Part shown: positions 45,948-57,944 of the stretch, in pieces
How the letters are laid out: each line of letters begins with the position of its first letter
How positions within the stretch are numbered: position 1 is the stretch's first letter
Made by a program: the position numbers and the translations under genes
The notes under the pieces: generated by a model
Told to the model about the DNA's origin: nothing
What the model saw: only the letters and a program-made list of their open reading frames with translations
The model's database searches: none
From: Cladopsammia gracilis
Taxonomy: Eukaryota > Cnidaria > Anthozoa > Scleractinia > Dendrophylliidae
Assembly (NCBI GenBank): GCA_022457155.1
Contig: JAJGOT010000071.1
Coordinates: 1,814,501 to 1,878,500, forward strand
Length of the DNA stretch: 64,000 nt
Direction of reading: 5' to 3'

Positions 45948-46700
45948 CCTGTTAAATCAATAAAATGGATGATCGATAAAATCGATATCAATCAATGCCA
46001 ATTAATCGATTTATATTGCAAATCGATGATCAATCGATGACGTATGTTTTTGTGATAATTCAATTGACCATCGATTTCCAATAAAGTCGATTAATTGATA
46101 TCGATAGAGCGTATGCACTCACGTGGCAAGCAGCTATGCAAATTTATTGGAACAAAAGAAAGTGTTAACATAAGAAAAGCGTTCAAATCCCACAGGATTG
46201 TTTTGGTACACCAACATGGCCGCCGTTCTATTGTTTTGGTACACCAATATGGCCGCCGTGATGTCATGTGCATACGCTCTATTGCCATCGATTGCCATCG
46301 ATCCCTGGTTATATGGACGGCAACATAACAAGACTTACACTGAAAACGGTTTTTGAAGTCGCCAAAGCGGAGCGACTAAATCCCTGTGTAGGTACCAAGT
46401 TGTCTGCGATGACATCAGTCACCTTAAAAGCATTGCCATGATCTCCTGTTTTCTTGCTTGCGGAGAAGTTGTCACCAATTGCAACAGTGAATGAACACTC
46501 CTGGTAGACCAGATATTGTGTTCGGAATTTTATTACACGAGCTCCGAGAAAACACGCAAAATCGATAAAATCGATCATTTGCGGGACATTGTTTTGTGAT
46601 TATCGATTGATCATCGATTGGCCGATATCAATTAACTAATTTTATCGATTGATCGATTGGATTTCCGATGATCGAGTGTCATCGATTTAACAGGCCGGGT
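45948..46700. mobile_element. Foldback with CCCGGCCTGTTAAATC ends and ATCGAT-rich arms
   Basis: CCGGCCTGTTAAATC and GATTTAACAGGCCGG close the element. Both arms (about 130 bp) are packed with ATCGAT/ATCGATTGATC words. The centre includes a tandem duplication of about 32 bp (TTGTTTTGGTACACCAACAT, 46196-46260). No credible ORF. Confidence 0.8.
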
Positions 46701-46704
46701 ACTT

Positions 46705-48279
46705 TTTATAGGCCCATTTTCACCCTTGATTCAACGGGTTCAAATGGGTTCCCAATTCTTTCATATTGCTCCAAATACGTCCACCCAATTATTATAGTTT
46801 TTAAATAAATTATGAACAAAATATTATTACATTATCCTCCCTCAAATTAATCACTCAACATAAGGTTATCTTTTGTAATAAGCTTTGCTTCATGTTTTCT
46901 TCTGACTTTGCCTTTATCAAAACGTGCTTTTCCTAAAACTACATGTATAACCAATCCTTCCTTAGTATACGACTGTCCTTTTGGGACAGTCACACACAAT
47001 AACTATTTCATCAGTGCCTTCTTGACATTCACGATGGTGACACTTTTCACTTTCCCTTTATTAAAAAGTTCCTTTCCTAAAAGTATGACTAAAGCTTCTT
47101 TGCAATATGTTTGACCTTTTTGGAAAAGTCACGCCCAATTTGGTCAGCTCCTTTTTGAAATTCATTACTTTACATCACTGAGTTTCTTGGCATTCAGAAA
47201 AAAACAATGCAGCAATTGATACATAGGATGGTGAAATCTGAAAGGAAACAAAATAATGCATGCCAGTCAGAAGGTATTTTTTTTTTTATAATTTAAACAA
47301 TGAGTTTGAGACCTCCATCAAAACCAACTAGTCTCACACTAGCTTTTCAAAATTATTTTTGGAAAATGTAGCCATGTCCTACACTGTACACACTGTACAC
47401 GTCAAAGTATACAAGAGCAGGGCTTTGCTGTAGCAGTGCCTGGTGTTTCCTGGCAACTTACTTTTGCCCTGAGGCAACTAGGAAATTTATGTTTTTGCAT
47501 AAAACTCATAATGCTGGGCACCCTGGTTTTCACAGGTTCAGAGCTTTCAGTTCCCTACAATCTTTCTCAGAGCACAGCCCTCAAGAGCCACCGCTCTTGT
47601 TTCACAACCTGCCTTTTCTCCTACTCAATGTTGTCATCCTGCCTAGTAACAGGTAACCTTGCAATACAATAAATCAGCTTTTTCAACAAATGCATCAAAA
47701 TGATGTTGCTAAACCCTCAACCTGAATCCCCTGTATCTAATTACCACAAATATCAAGCCCATTATAAATGTATTAACTTACTAGATTCTGTTTCAACAGC
47801 ATCAGGTTGTTTGTTATCCTCGGTTCTGTCCTCAGTCTATAAATAATAATTATTATGAACCAGAAAAATAACATTAATTTTTTTGACTGACAGTATACAG
47901 CTGTAGGGTAAGTGTTTTCATAATAAATTAATTAATCTATGTACTGTACAGGGAGTCATATTGGTTATCATTTAGTTAAAAAGGCATCATATGATAAGAA
48001 TAATAAAACAAAAGCCAGAGGAATTCTGCAAACTCTAAATAATGCTGTTACTCTTCTGATTGGAATGCTGTATCACAAATAAGACTCTGCATGTTGTCTG
48101 GTAATGTGGCAGTACTCAATTACTCCTAAACTTCAAAACAACTACAGTGTATATAATTCCCTTTTATATAACAATCAAAGTGCCCTCTGGGCTATCTCCT
48201 GTAAGTTTTTCCCATCATGCAATGCTGTCATATTATATCCGAATGTTGTTTTTGATGTTGCAATTGGACATTTAGGTTA
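46705..48279. other. Intergenic, nothing recognised
   Basis: AT-rich with small ORFs lacking domains. TTTTTATAA runs and a GTACAC doublet only. Missing 3' exons of the metalloprotease were sought here without success. Confidence 0.4.
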
Positions 48280-48543
48280 TACCGTATTTTCTCAATTAAA
48301 CGCCCCCGGCGTTTATTTCAAACTTGGCCTAATGGACCCGGCGTTTATTTGAATCAGCAGTTCTTTCTTGCCCGCCATTTTTTAAGGAAAGGTTATTATT
48401 TGTTTTTCTTGGCAGCTGTGTACCTTGCCCTTAAATCTTAAGTTTATTATACCACAAATAAACGTTTGAGGGGCTTACTTACAACTTCCTCTATTATACC
48501 CGGCGTTTATTCGGGGCCCGGCGTTTAATCGAGAAAATACGGT
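48280..48543. mobile_element. MITE with TACCGTATTTTCTCAATTAA ends
   Basis: TACCGTATTTTCTCAATTAA on the left is mirrored by TTAATCGAGAAAATACGGTA on the right, with CCCGGCGTTTATT words inside both arms. Confidence 0.88.
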
Positions 48544-49699
48544 AGTTCGTTTTTTTTTTAGTTCAATTTCTCTTTTGACAATTTTGTTTGTATGTAATTG
48601 GTAATGATTACGCAGTCCTCTTGTCTTGTGTCTGGAACAAATTTCAGTACTTTCAACTCGTCTGGATTTTCGCCTGGTTTATTATCAAGAGCTACACACA
48701 AACATTGTGTTACTGTTGCCTTCCCTAAACCCGCGCCACTACTTAAAAAGTGTCAATTGCTTCTCGTCGTTTTTAACAGAGAGTAACATATGGTAAAAAA
48801 ACTCCATTTGTTCTCTGTTCAAAGAATGAACAAGTTCTTTTTTCCATACGATTAATTATCAGCTTTTCATTATCATTTGCTGTAGACTGAAAAAATTCCA
48901 GCATTACTAAAAAGATTGTTCCCTTGGTGATTGTTATCTAAACATGGGTTAAAACAACCAAACAGTTCACTGTATTGTGTTTCTTCACTTATATCCTGCT
49001 CATCGTTATGTTGAGCAGATGGAGCTACAGTATCTAACTGATCACGTTCCTTATTTTCAGGATCTCCCATGGCTTTTTCTTAAGAGTTCTCCTTTCTTTC
49101 CTTTCGAATATAACATGTTTAACTTGCTGAAATCTTATTTTTACATGGGATAAGCATCAAGAGCTCTCTGCAATTAATCTTCAGCATCCTTTTTATTAAA
49201 CGTAACTAAATGAATGATTTAGCTTTCATTCTGCGAAAAAGTTTCATTCCTCCTTTCAAGTAAAATTCTTTACAACTTTGTTCTCTGTTTTCATTATTGG
49301 GATCATCATCAATCTTATCGTCAAAATCTGTTTCAAGTGGAAATCTAGTTCTTGTAAACTTACTCAGTGTTCATCCCCTCATCTTAACTTTTGTTTTTAT
49401 GTCACTGTTAACAAAATACCAGATATATTAAAACCATCGATAGGAAAAATCTAAGGACTATCCGTACCACAATTATCTCTTTAAGCAGAGACTAAAATTA
49501 ATTAGGCATGAATCTTCTGACCAAAATGAACCAAAATGAGGCCTAAAAAAGTAAAAACAAAAATGAACTAAAACCCCGAACCTCACTGAAATCTGACTGT
49601 TTGACACTGGTTTGTTTGACCTGGAAAATCAACCTGATGATAGTATTGCAATACTCTGCTTAATCATTTCTAATGATATAGCTCAAGAAAAAAAACAGG

Positions 49700-50020
49700 T
49701 TTGTTTAGTAAGATTGATTCTTTCTGTACAAACTTCAATATTGAGAAGACTGCGATAAACTTAAGCATCCCATCTTTTTTCTTGTCAAAGGCAAAACAGA
49801 ACATTTTTACACGTCTAAAAAATCACCAACTCAATCTAATTAACGTAAATAAAAAAAATAAATTTTATTCGATCTATAAAAGTGAAACGAAATACTCCGA
49901 TTTAATTAACCATATCCTGAACATAGAAAAATTACTTCTAAATTCAGGATAGGAAATCAAACCTTAAGAATTGAAAATGGTCGAATTACAATCCCTAAAA
50001 CTCCTGAACACCTTTAGTTA
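49700..50020 (+). pseudogene. LINE reverse transcriptase C-terminal fragment
   Basis: The frame from about 49701 reads FFLSKAKQNIFTRLKNHQLN, and after a one-frame change near 49950 gives GNQTLRIENGRITIPKTPEH. This ...LxxExGRxxxPKTP pattern is the C-terminal signature of LINE pol proteins, preceding the Cys/His segment. Broken and short. Confidence 0.6.
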
Positions 50021-50285
50021 GAATTTGCACCCACTGTACACTTAATTCAGTTGAAGTTTATTTCACTGTATGCACTGTATGTTCTATGATGAGCTACGAA
50101 ATACCTTTTTTGACAAAATTATTAAACAAAATAGATTTGGATTATTTCTGATCGCTTTTACAAGCACTTATTGAAAAGTTCTATATTTGTTTGTCAACCT
50201 ACAAGGAAACTGAAAGCACTAGTTCATTAAAACCTATTGTTGTTTAATTTAGTCAGATGGGGTAAATTAACCGAGGACATTTTTA

Positions 50286-50585
50286 ACTAAACGGACACTG
50301 TCCCGACAGAAATATTGTGTTTTCATGATTATGACCAGGAGCTTGCTTTAGCTTGCTTTATCATCCGAAAATAGGAAGAAAAAATAGCCAAAAGTGATGA
50401 ACGCATAAAAATATGAATTAAAAAGACAAAATAACGACAAAATTCCACCAGAATCGAATCGAAACTTTGAATATTTCTTTTCTCCAAACTACTGCTTCTG
50501 TTTTTCTCCTTGAATCTTTTAATCCAATTTAGTTGTATATTTGGTGACATTTGGCGATATAACATGGAAATTAACAAACACGTTA
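50286..50585 (+). mobile_element. MITE family D, copy 3
   Basis: GACCAGGAGCTTGCTTTAGC and TTTAGTTGTATATTTGG words match copies 1 and 2; the right terminus is not clear. Confidence 0.7.
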
Positions 50586-51016
50586 TTTCAACAAAACTTC
50601 ATTGTAAACGTACAGCATACGATCGCATACAACCATTCTCAGTGAGCAATGTCAGCTTACCTCAAAGTCTCTTTTCCCTTTCTTAAAACGTAGTGCTATA
50701 ACAAAAAATAATACCAAATGTCCTGAAGCAACCAGTTTGACAAACCAGACTGGACAAACATTAAACATGATTAAACGCATCGTAAAGGATATTAGCCAAG
50801 CGCGCTTGATCTAGCGTGCCAAATATCTGACCACAGTCTACATTAGGTGAGATAAGATTACATTACGTTACACTTTTTGACGCTCGATACAATGAAATAT
50901 ATGCTGCAACATGTTCCTAAAAAAACATAGAATTCATAATCGTACGCCTTAAAAATCATCGCTGTGAAAAAGAGATATTAAACAGTAGGAATGTTACCTA
51001 ACTGAAAAAAAATTTT

Positions 51017-51420
51017 GTCAGGCCACAAACGTGCGCTCACTAAACAGCTTTAAAAACATATCCTTCGACTCGTGTGTTCTGATCTATGAATGATAGCATC
51101 TAACAAAAATGCGAGAAATTTTGCTAAAAAATAAAATGCAATAAAAATGCAACAAGAACGTCCCCACAGATTCACTAAAAAGTCTATTAATAGTGTCTAA
51201 CAAAAATCTTAGTTAACTAAGTCATCAACGTATAAATATATCGCTTTGTCAGGCCACAAACATGCGCTCGCTAAACCGCTTTCAAAAATATGCCACTCGA
51301 CTCTTGTGTTCTTATCGATAACATCTTGCTAACAAATATGCACTTGGAATGTCCCCACAAAATCACTAAAAAGTCTGTTAATAGTTACTAACGCATTTTT
51401 TGCTAACAAAAATGCATAAA
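51017..51420 (+). repeat. Tandem duplication, about 230-bp unit
   Basis: GTCAGGCCACAAACGTGCGC (51017) recurs as GTCAGGCCACAAACATGCGC (51248), with following words CACTAAAAAGTCT and TTAATAGT in both. About 1.7 copies. Interspersed CTAACAAAAATGC words. Confidence 0.8.
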
Positions 51421-51680
51421 GAATGCATGTTAGCCCACATAAACTCCTGTAAGTTAAACATTAACTTACAGGAGATAAAAATTAGAAATTTCTCTTCCAC
51501 CATTATTGGACGATATTATTTTTTGGATCCATCTTCCCCTTTCTATCCGCTCTAAACCTACTAAAAAACTATTTAAGAAATATTTTTTCAGTCATTATTT
51601 ATCCCAATACTAAATAAATGCTAGATTGACTTAGTTGCTTTATCTACTTGTACTTAATATACATATAATTGCTTTCATAT

Positions 51681-51702
51681 GTGTGTGTGTGTGTATGTGT
51701 TT
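51681..51702 (+). repeat. TG microsatellite
   Basis: TGTGTGTGTGTGTGTATGTG, a simple dinucleotide run. Confidence 0.9.
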
Positions 51703-54368
51703 ATTTGTTTATTGTATGTTATTAGCATTTTCTCCCTTATATCCACTTAATTAAATATCCTTTATACTTTCCAACTACACTATGAGGGTAAAGTATTAGT
51801 TAAACTATTTTTTTGCCCTTTTTCTCTTTATTTCTAACACGGTTCAAAATAGCAGCCGGCTGCCGGCGGTTAAGCTGGTACTTTGACCACACTTGCTGGC
51901 GACTTTTCACCAAAGATAGAGAAAATTCATGTCATGCTTGGATCGACCAACTGAAATCAAAGTCGCTGCAATGGTATCCTGTAATGATAATTCAGAGTTC
52001 TCATAACACCCGGGGTGGCGCTACTAAAAAAAGCTTTGAACAGATTATAAGAAGTGGCCTACAGACAAATCGCAAAAAGTGAAAAAAAAAATCATGTTGT
52101 TGACTGCAACTGCTCAGGGTATGTGCTCATTCATTATTGACAGCTGGGAAAAATGAGCCTAGACAATAAAAGCCTATACAAATTCAAGCTTAAAGCTGTG
52201 ATTTTATTTTGAACCCTCTACTGTTACGTGTAATTATTCATTCCTGTAAACTTGTTTAATCTTTGGAGAACTAAATACTACATGTACTAATACTACTACT
52301 CCTAATGTGCAAAGAGGCACTGCAAGGGTAAAGTGAACACTTGAACAACTTGGGAAGTAAAAACTGACTGACCCAGGATTTCAAATATCGGCAAGTCAGT
52401 GACAAAAAGTCTTAACTGATGATGATCCACAAGTGAGTGCAAATGCTCAAGCTCTCAAAAATTTATAAATGAGTTTTCCTGTTTCACTTTTCTTGAAGTG
52501 TGTTAGTTTTTTTGGTAATATGTACAATGTAGTTCTTTATTCAGGGTTTAATTCATAACAACATACTTACTAATGCATGTTGTCATGCACAGTGTCACTG
52601 CAATTATCATCACTTCATGTATCTTCTTCTACAGTGTACCCTGTTGTTCTGTTTTGTAATTAGAAAAAAAATATTGTTAGATTAAGAATGCCATTTGTTC
52701 ATTGTTTACGTGTAGATTAGTTTGATCAACTGAATTGTTGATAAAGTAAATTAAGGCTGAAGTTTTGAGGGCTAGCACGAAAAAACATTACCTTTTTAAT
52801 CATTGTATGGTGGCAAAAGAGTTTTTATAGGCATCAACATGGCTGATAACACTAACACTTTGTTTCACTCCCCCACCAATTCATTGTCATAGTTTCATTT
52901 GGAACCCAACTGCTTTATATTCATGTGTCTATCATAATTATACATGCAAAAACAAGACCAATGCAAATTATGCTCCTGTGCATGTATAAACACAACACAT
53001 AGTCATGCAACTCCTGCATACAGCACTGCAGTTTAAAGTCTACTCTGGGTTAAAAGGGAATTGTGTGCTAATGAGACCATGACTACAGAATCTATCCTGA
53101 AAGAGACAGGTGGAGTCCAGAAGCAGAGGTTAGTAATATTGATGTCTATGATGCCCACATGCACTCTTACAGTACATGCATGGGAATGTTAGAAATCAAG
53201 AGGAATTCCCATGGTGATGCAATGCATTGTAACTTGCAATACAGTGTATCAGGCTGGGGGTTAGACAAAATAAAATTAATCAACAAGTTCCATTGCTGCA
53301 AGATGAAAGATACAGTAGTATACATGTACCTCTGGTTCAGACCATTCTACATCTTTTTCATTACTGCATGTTATATGTACAGCAGTACTGTAGTTTTGTC
53401 AGCTTTCTAAGAAATAAAGAAAATAGTCACCATTTACATGTACATTGTAGATTAAAAAAACTACAAATTTTGACTACATACCTGTACATGCATGTATTAA
53501 TTAGACAACCATGGCTGTGCTCTAAGAAAAATAGTCTCCAAACACTTGAAATCTGGGGTGCTCAGCATATATTAAGTTTTTAGGATATATAGGTAATATA
53601 TAATCCTTTCAGTCATATTACTAGGAGATGTTAATTTCATATTACTAGGAGCTAATGTTAATTTTTGTTTTTATTTTTGACAACCTGCCTCAATTAGCTA
53701 TGCTAACTGCGGGTTGTCAAAGTTTAAAATATTGTTATATTAATAATGAAATAAAATTGTTGTTGTTATTGTTGTGCAAAAACAAAGATTTCCTGGTTGC
53801 CCAGATCGAGGTAAAATTTTGCAATGTTGGGCTGTGTTCTAGCAACACACAGTGGCCCATAGCATGTCACTTTTGACCTTGGGTGATCAGAAAGTGTACA
53901 AACATGTAGCTTTTGAAGATACCTCTAAGCTGGCACCAATAATGTAGATTTAGAGCACAGCCTTACAGCCTTGACAAGGCTGTACAGTTCATTGTAAAGT
54001 AAAAATAACGTAATGATGCTACAGCATGTATTTACCCACACAATGGCTACAGCTGTACATGTACATGGATGTTGTGCTTAAAACTATCCTTGATTCTATT
54101 TTTGTTTTATCCTCGCTAGCAAACATTACATGTACACATACAGCTGTATCTCACACAGACTAAAGAAAAAAAATAAGTGAAGTGCAACAGCTACCTACAT
54201 GATCAATCAACATACTGATACATGTACCTACAACAACAAATTAAAATTGCCTTCTTTTGTGGTGGGCCTTTCTTGTTAAAAAGAGCTATCCGATATGATG
54301 TTTGTGAACTACATGCATTAAAATCATACATGTACATGTACTAAAATTACACTGAACTGAGGACGTTT
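51703..54368. other. Intergenic, nothing recognised
   Basis: AT-rich with frequent TACATGTAC/ACATGTACATG words, a genome-wide habit in this window. No exon pair, domain or terminal inverted repeat identified. Confidence 0.45.
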
Positions 54369-55138
54369 ACAAAACATGGACCCGGGTCCATGGACCACCC
54401 CTACTTTTTGTCAATTTTAATTTTTTTTCCCAAATTTCTCTGTCAGTCTAAAGGCTGGACTGCGGGCTGACAACTGGGTATAAAACACAGTCTTAAGTTT
54501 AAATAAATATGGCATTCAACATCAATATTTAACTTCGTACTATTTTATGCTTTTGTCAACATTGTATTTTATACAATGTATGCAGTCTGATTCCTGGCTG
54601 GTACTGTTGGGGCAGGAGCATGTGAAGTTTTAGTGCTCTCCCCACAGATTTTGTTTGACGATGTAGAACAAGAAAGACTGGGCCAAGTCCCAAGCTACGG
54701 TGTGCTATTACATGTACATTTTGGGTTCGGATAAAACAAAGTCTAGTGGAGTATAAACAAACACATGCCAAAGCCAGTACCATACTAACTGTTTAGAAAT
54801 AATAACAAACAAAAGCAATCTTTATCTTGTTCCGACATTCATCAGTATGGTTGCTTGTGCATGTGTTTGTTTATACTCCACCAGGCCTATCAGTACAAGC
54901 ACATGCACAACAAATCCAAAAGAAAAGCACATGTCTGTACATGTACCTTGTACTTGTGTCTTGGCATTGCTACTTGATGTTGAATGCCATATTTATTTAA
55001 ACTGAAGACTGTGTTTTATATCCTGTACCTAGTCCGCATATACTGACAGAAAAAATTTAGAAAAAAAATAATAACTGACAAAAATTAAATGACTGTGGTC
55101 CATCAGGTGGTCCATGCACACCTGGGTCCATGTTTTGT
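54369..55138. mobile_element. Giant foldback with arms of about 350 bp
   Basis: ACAAAACATGGACCCGGGTC on the left mirrors GACCTGGGTCCATGTTTTGT-type sequence on the right. The pairing continues through AATATGGCATTCAACATCAA / TTGATGTTGAATGCCATATT and reaches inward to GTGGAGTATAAACAAACACA / TGTGTTTGTTTATACTCCAC. Nearly the whole 770 bp can fold on itself. Non-coding. Confidence 0.88.
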
Positions 55139-56417
55139 ATATTATGTCCCTGAACTGACTATTGTCATTTTTGGTACTGATTAACTGAGCAATGTTCACC
55201 TTTTCCAAAGATTTTACCTCCAACAATTTAGCATGTGTACATAACAAGTCAGTGGTCTTATGACCTACAGTATGGTTTCCTAAGCATGGACGGCAAAGGC
55301 CCCAGCAAATAAGAAGTAGATAATACTGTACATGTACATGTACTTCATGTTAAAAATCAACATCACTTGAACAGAATTGCAAGATTGAAAGGAATATTAA
55401 AATAAAAGTTTTAGTTTCTTATAAGCTTATTTATTCAAATTGGATCTGTCCTGGTTTACCGATACACAAGGACAAAAACAAAGGACTAAACAAAATACAA
55501 AGTGAAATCCCTTGTGAAGACTGTGAGCTCGTACAGTCAGTCACCAAGAAAGAACCCTGAAATTCATAGAAAATCTTCAGTACAGGTAGCCAAAAATAGT
55601 ATTTTAAGTGGTTTACATTGTTAACGTAAGCTTACTTACCTTTGGGAACACAAAGGCAGCAAGAATGAAGCTCTGGAATTGGTGTAGCATTAAAGAACTT
55701 GCCAACTGTCATGGCGGTCAAATTTCACTTGACGATGCAGACCGATGCATGTAGGTTGGAAGGAATCGTATGCATAGCGATCGTTGATATGTTGTAAAAA
55801 CATTGCATGCAGCTTATTCAGAAAACGTGGAACGAGAAAAAGGTTCAAATCACAAGTTGTCTTTTAAAAGCAAGTGAAGTTTTGAGCACTGAAAGCGACC
55901 AGCAAAAGTTCGTTGAAAGAAGCGCCAACACGAACTGCCCGCCGGGAATGACTCTCGTGCGCATGATAAATTCGCACCCAAGACCTCTCGGCCGAGCGGC
56001 CGAGCGGCCTAACGGAAAATTGCTTTGATGATTGCCCTTGATTTATTTTATTTTATTCACCATAATGCATTTCTTTTGAATCTCTCGTTTTTCGGAAATC
56101 ATTTTCCAGGTAAATCCAGGCTTTAAAAATACCTCTTTCAAGAGCTGTTTAGGCAAGGCTAAAATATTAAACTGCTGTGTCAGCTTTGTGCCCCTCACCG
56201 GTTTTCACTTTTTTCATTGACATGTGAAGTAAAGATTTGTTGTCCAAATGGTACACAACTGCCGTTGAACTAAGCTGTGTCTTGTATTTTAAAATATTTT
56301 TTTCTTTGAATGAAACCTTTTTTTTTTTTTTACCGCTCTCGCTTGCGAACTTGAAGCGGCAATCTCTTATGTGTGTGCTTTTGCTCTCGTTGGAGTAGAT
56401 GTCGGACTGTTACTAAG
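55139..56417. other. Intergenic, no confident gene
   Basis: A 73-codon ORF at 55807-56028 (MQLIQKTWNEKKVQITSCLL...) has no recognised domain; GGCCGAGC is triplicated at its end. Otherwise AT-rich. Confidence 0.4.
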
Positions 56418-57361
56418 AGACGGACCATTATTTTTCTGAAGGGGGGGGGGGGGGGGGGGATGAGAAATATTGAAAAAAAATGTTTACAGGACCTGAAATG
56501 ACAAAATAAATTGTTTGCAAACACGATATGTGTAAAAAAATGTTTGCAGAGAAGTCAGATAAATTATTAAAAAATATTAGTTCCAAAACTAAATATTGCT
56601 CAGTGATGATTCTTTCCAGTTTGGTTGCACAAGACAACTCCTTCACCTTGCCTTCGAAAAAAGCAGCCAAAAAACTATTCGTTTTGCCAGAGCTTAAGGT
56701 CAGAATCTCAACGGGTTTTCATTCAAGGAATGCCGCTTGCCTTACAATTTAACGTTGACATTCTGTCCGAGAAATGGGCGAGTTTCAGAAGTCTGTCATC
56801 TTCCTGACGATATCACCATCAAAGCCAATGGGTCAATAACTGTTTACAAGCTAGTTATTTGGCCAAGTAATATAACCTATGGCGATGGGAATCATTTTAA
56901 ATCAGCAATGTGCCTGCCTTCACCGCTGGTACCACAGCTAGGCCGTGTGGGAACAACGTCAGAAGAGGATCAGGACTTCGGTACTGTGGAATCGCGAAAA
57001 AGCCTGCTACTCCCTTTGCCTGATTTCCTGTCGTATGCCCTTTATTTACGCCAGTAGCTACGTAGGAATTAAAACGGTGAATCATGTATAAAGGAACAAC
57101 AAACTATAGATTACAAGGAGCGTATGTGGCCAAAATAACTGGCTGTAGCCCTATTGATTTGAAAAATAGCTTATCTCAATTATTTTTAACACCAGAGAAG
57201 ATAGCACTGTAAAAAATGAAAAAAAAAATTACAGGAAGCTGTTCTTGGAAAAAAATGATTGCAGAGGCACATGAATTAAAAAAAAAAAAGGTTTGCAGGG
57301 GAAAATTTCTCATCTCCCCCCCCCCCCCCCCAGCTCCAGAAAAATAATGGTCCGTTCCTAA
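56418..57361. mobile_element. Non-autonomous transposon with poly-G/poly-C subterminal tracts
   Basis: GACGGACCATTATTTTTCTG then a G-run of about 20 and ATGAGAAAT on the left. ATTTCTCATCT then a C-run and CAGAAAAATAATGGTCCG on the right. The central 500 bp (56560-57060) is not repetitive, is GC-richer and contains a 106-codon ORF (56737-57057) that I cannot identify; it could be captured host sequence. Confidence 0.8.
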
Positions 57362-57487
57362 GTTCATTCAAAATAAAGAGTTGTTTCAACAACTTACTTT
57401 ATTGGGTTAAGAATAAACACATATTTTGAATTTTAGTGAGAAGCACTTTAATACTCACTGTGGTGAGTAAGTTTTTAATCGTATGTT

Positions 57488-57702
57488 AGTAGTATAAGGT
57501 GAGGGAGCAGAATACCACCAAACAAAATAAGACACCATCGGAAGTGGGGAATGCCTATTTCCCCAATTAGTGACCATCACCTGCAGGCCTTCCTTCAGTC
57601 GGCCTGCAGGTTATGTCACTAATTGGGGAAATAGGCATTCCCCACTTCCGATGGTGCCTTATTTTGTTTGGTGAGTATTCTGCTCCCTCACCTTATACTA
57701 CT
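57488..57702. repeat. 215-bp near-perfect hairpin at the edge of the Polinton
   Basis: AGTAGTATAAGGTGAGGGAG is mirrored by CTCCCTCACCTTATACTACT. The arms (about 100 bp) pair through GGAAGTGGGGAATGCC to the centre, where CCTGCAGGCC faces GGCCTGCAGG across an 11-nt loop. It begins AG and ends CT, as Polinton termini do, and lies 242 bp before the polymerase ATG. Either the element's own terminus folded back or an adjacent MITE. No clear target duplication flanks it. Confidence 0.85.
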
Positions 57703-57767
57703 GGGTCTTTTGTTTTACCCCACGAGGCTTATTTAAACCCTAGAACTAGCTTAAAACATTAATAACT

Positions 57768-57856
57768 AGTTTTAACCCACCGAAAGCGGTTTCAACCACC
57801 CAGCCCCTTTATTCGGTGCAACCCTCCATAACCGGTTTTAACCACCAGAAAGCGCC
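57768..57856 (+). repeat. Imperfect repeats upstream of the polymerase gene
   Basis: GTTTTAACCCACCGAAAGCG, then GTTTCAACCACCC, then GTTTTAACCACCAGAAAGCG: about three variants of one 20-nt word in the 240-bp leader between hairpin and ATG. Possible protein-binding or terminal-repeat remnants of the element. Confidence 0.6.
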
Positions 57857-57935
57857 TTAAAGTGCTCGGGCTTTACCAATTGAACAGAGTAGCCCCCCTT
57901 GCATAAACTGACCTTGCTGGTCTCCGTTTATAACC

Positions 57936-57944
57936 TCTATATAT
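57936..57944 (+). promoter_or_regulatory. TATA-like motif abutting polymerase start
   Basis: CTATATATATGG: the motif runs directly into the ATG, matching the arrangement at the five minus-strand genes of the element. Confidence 0.55.
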
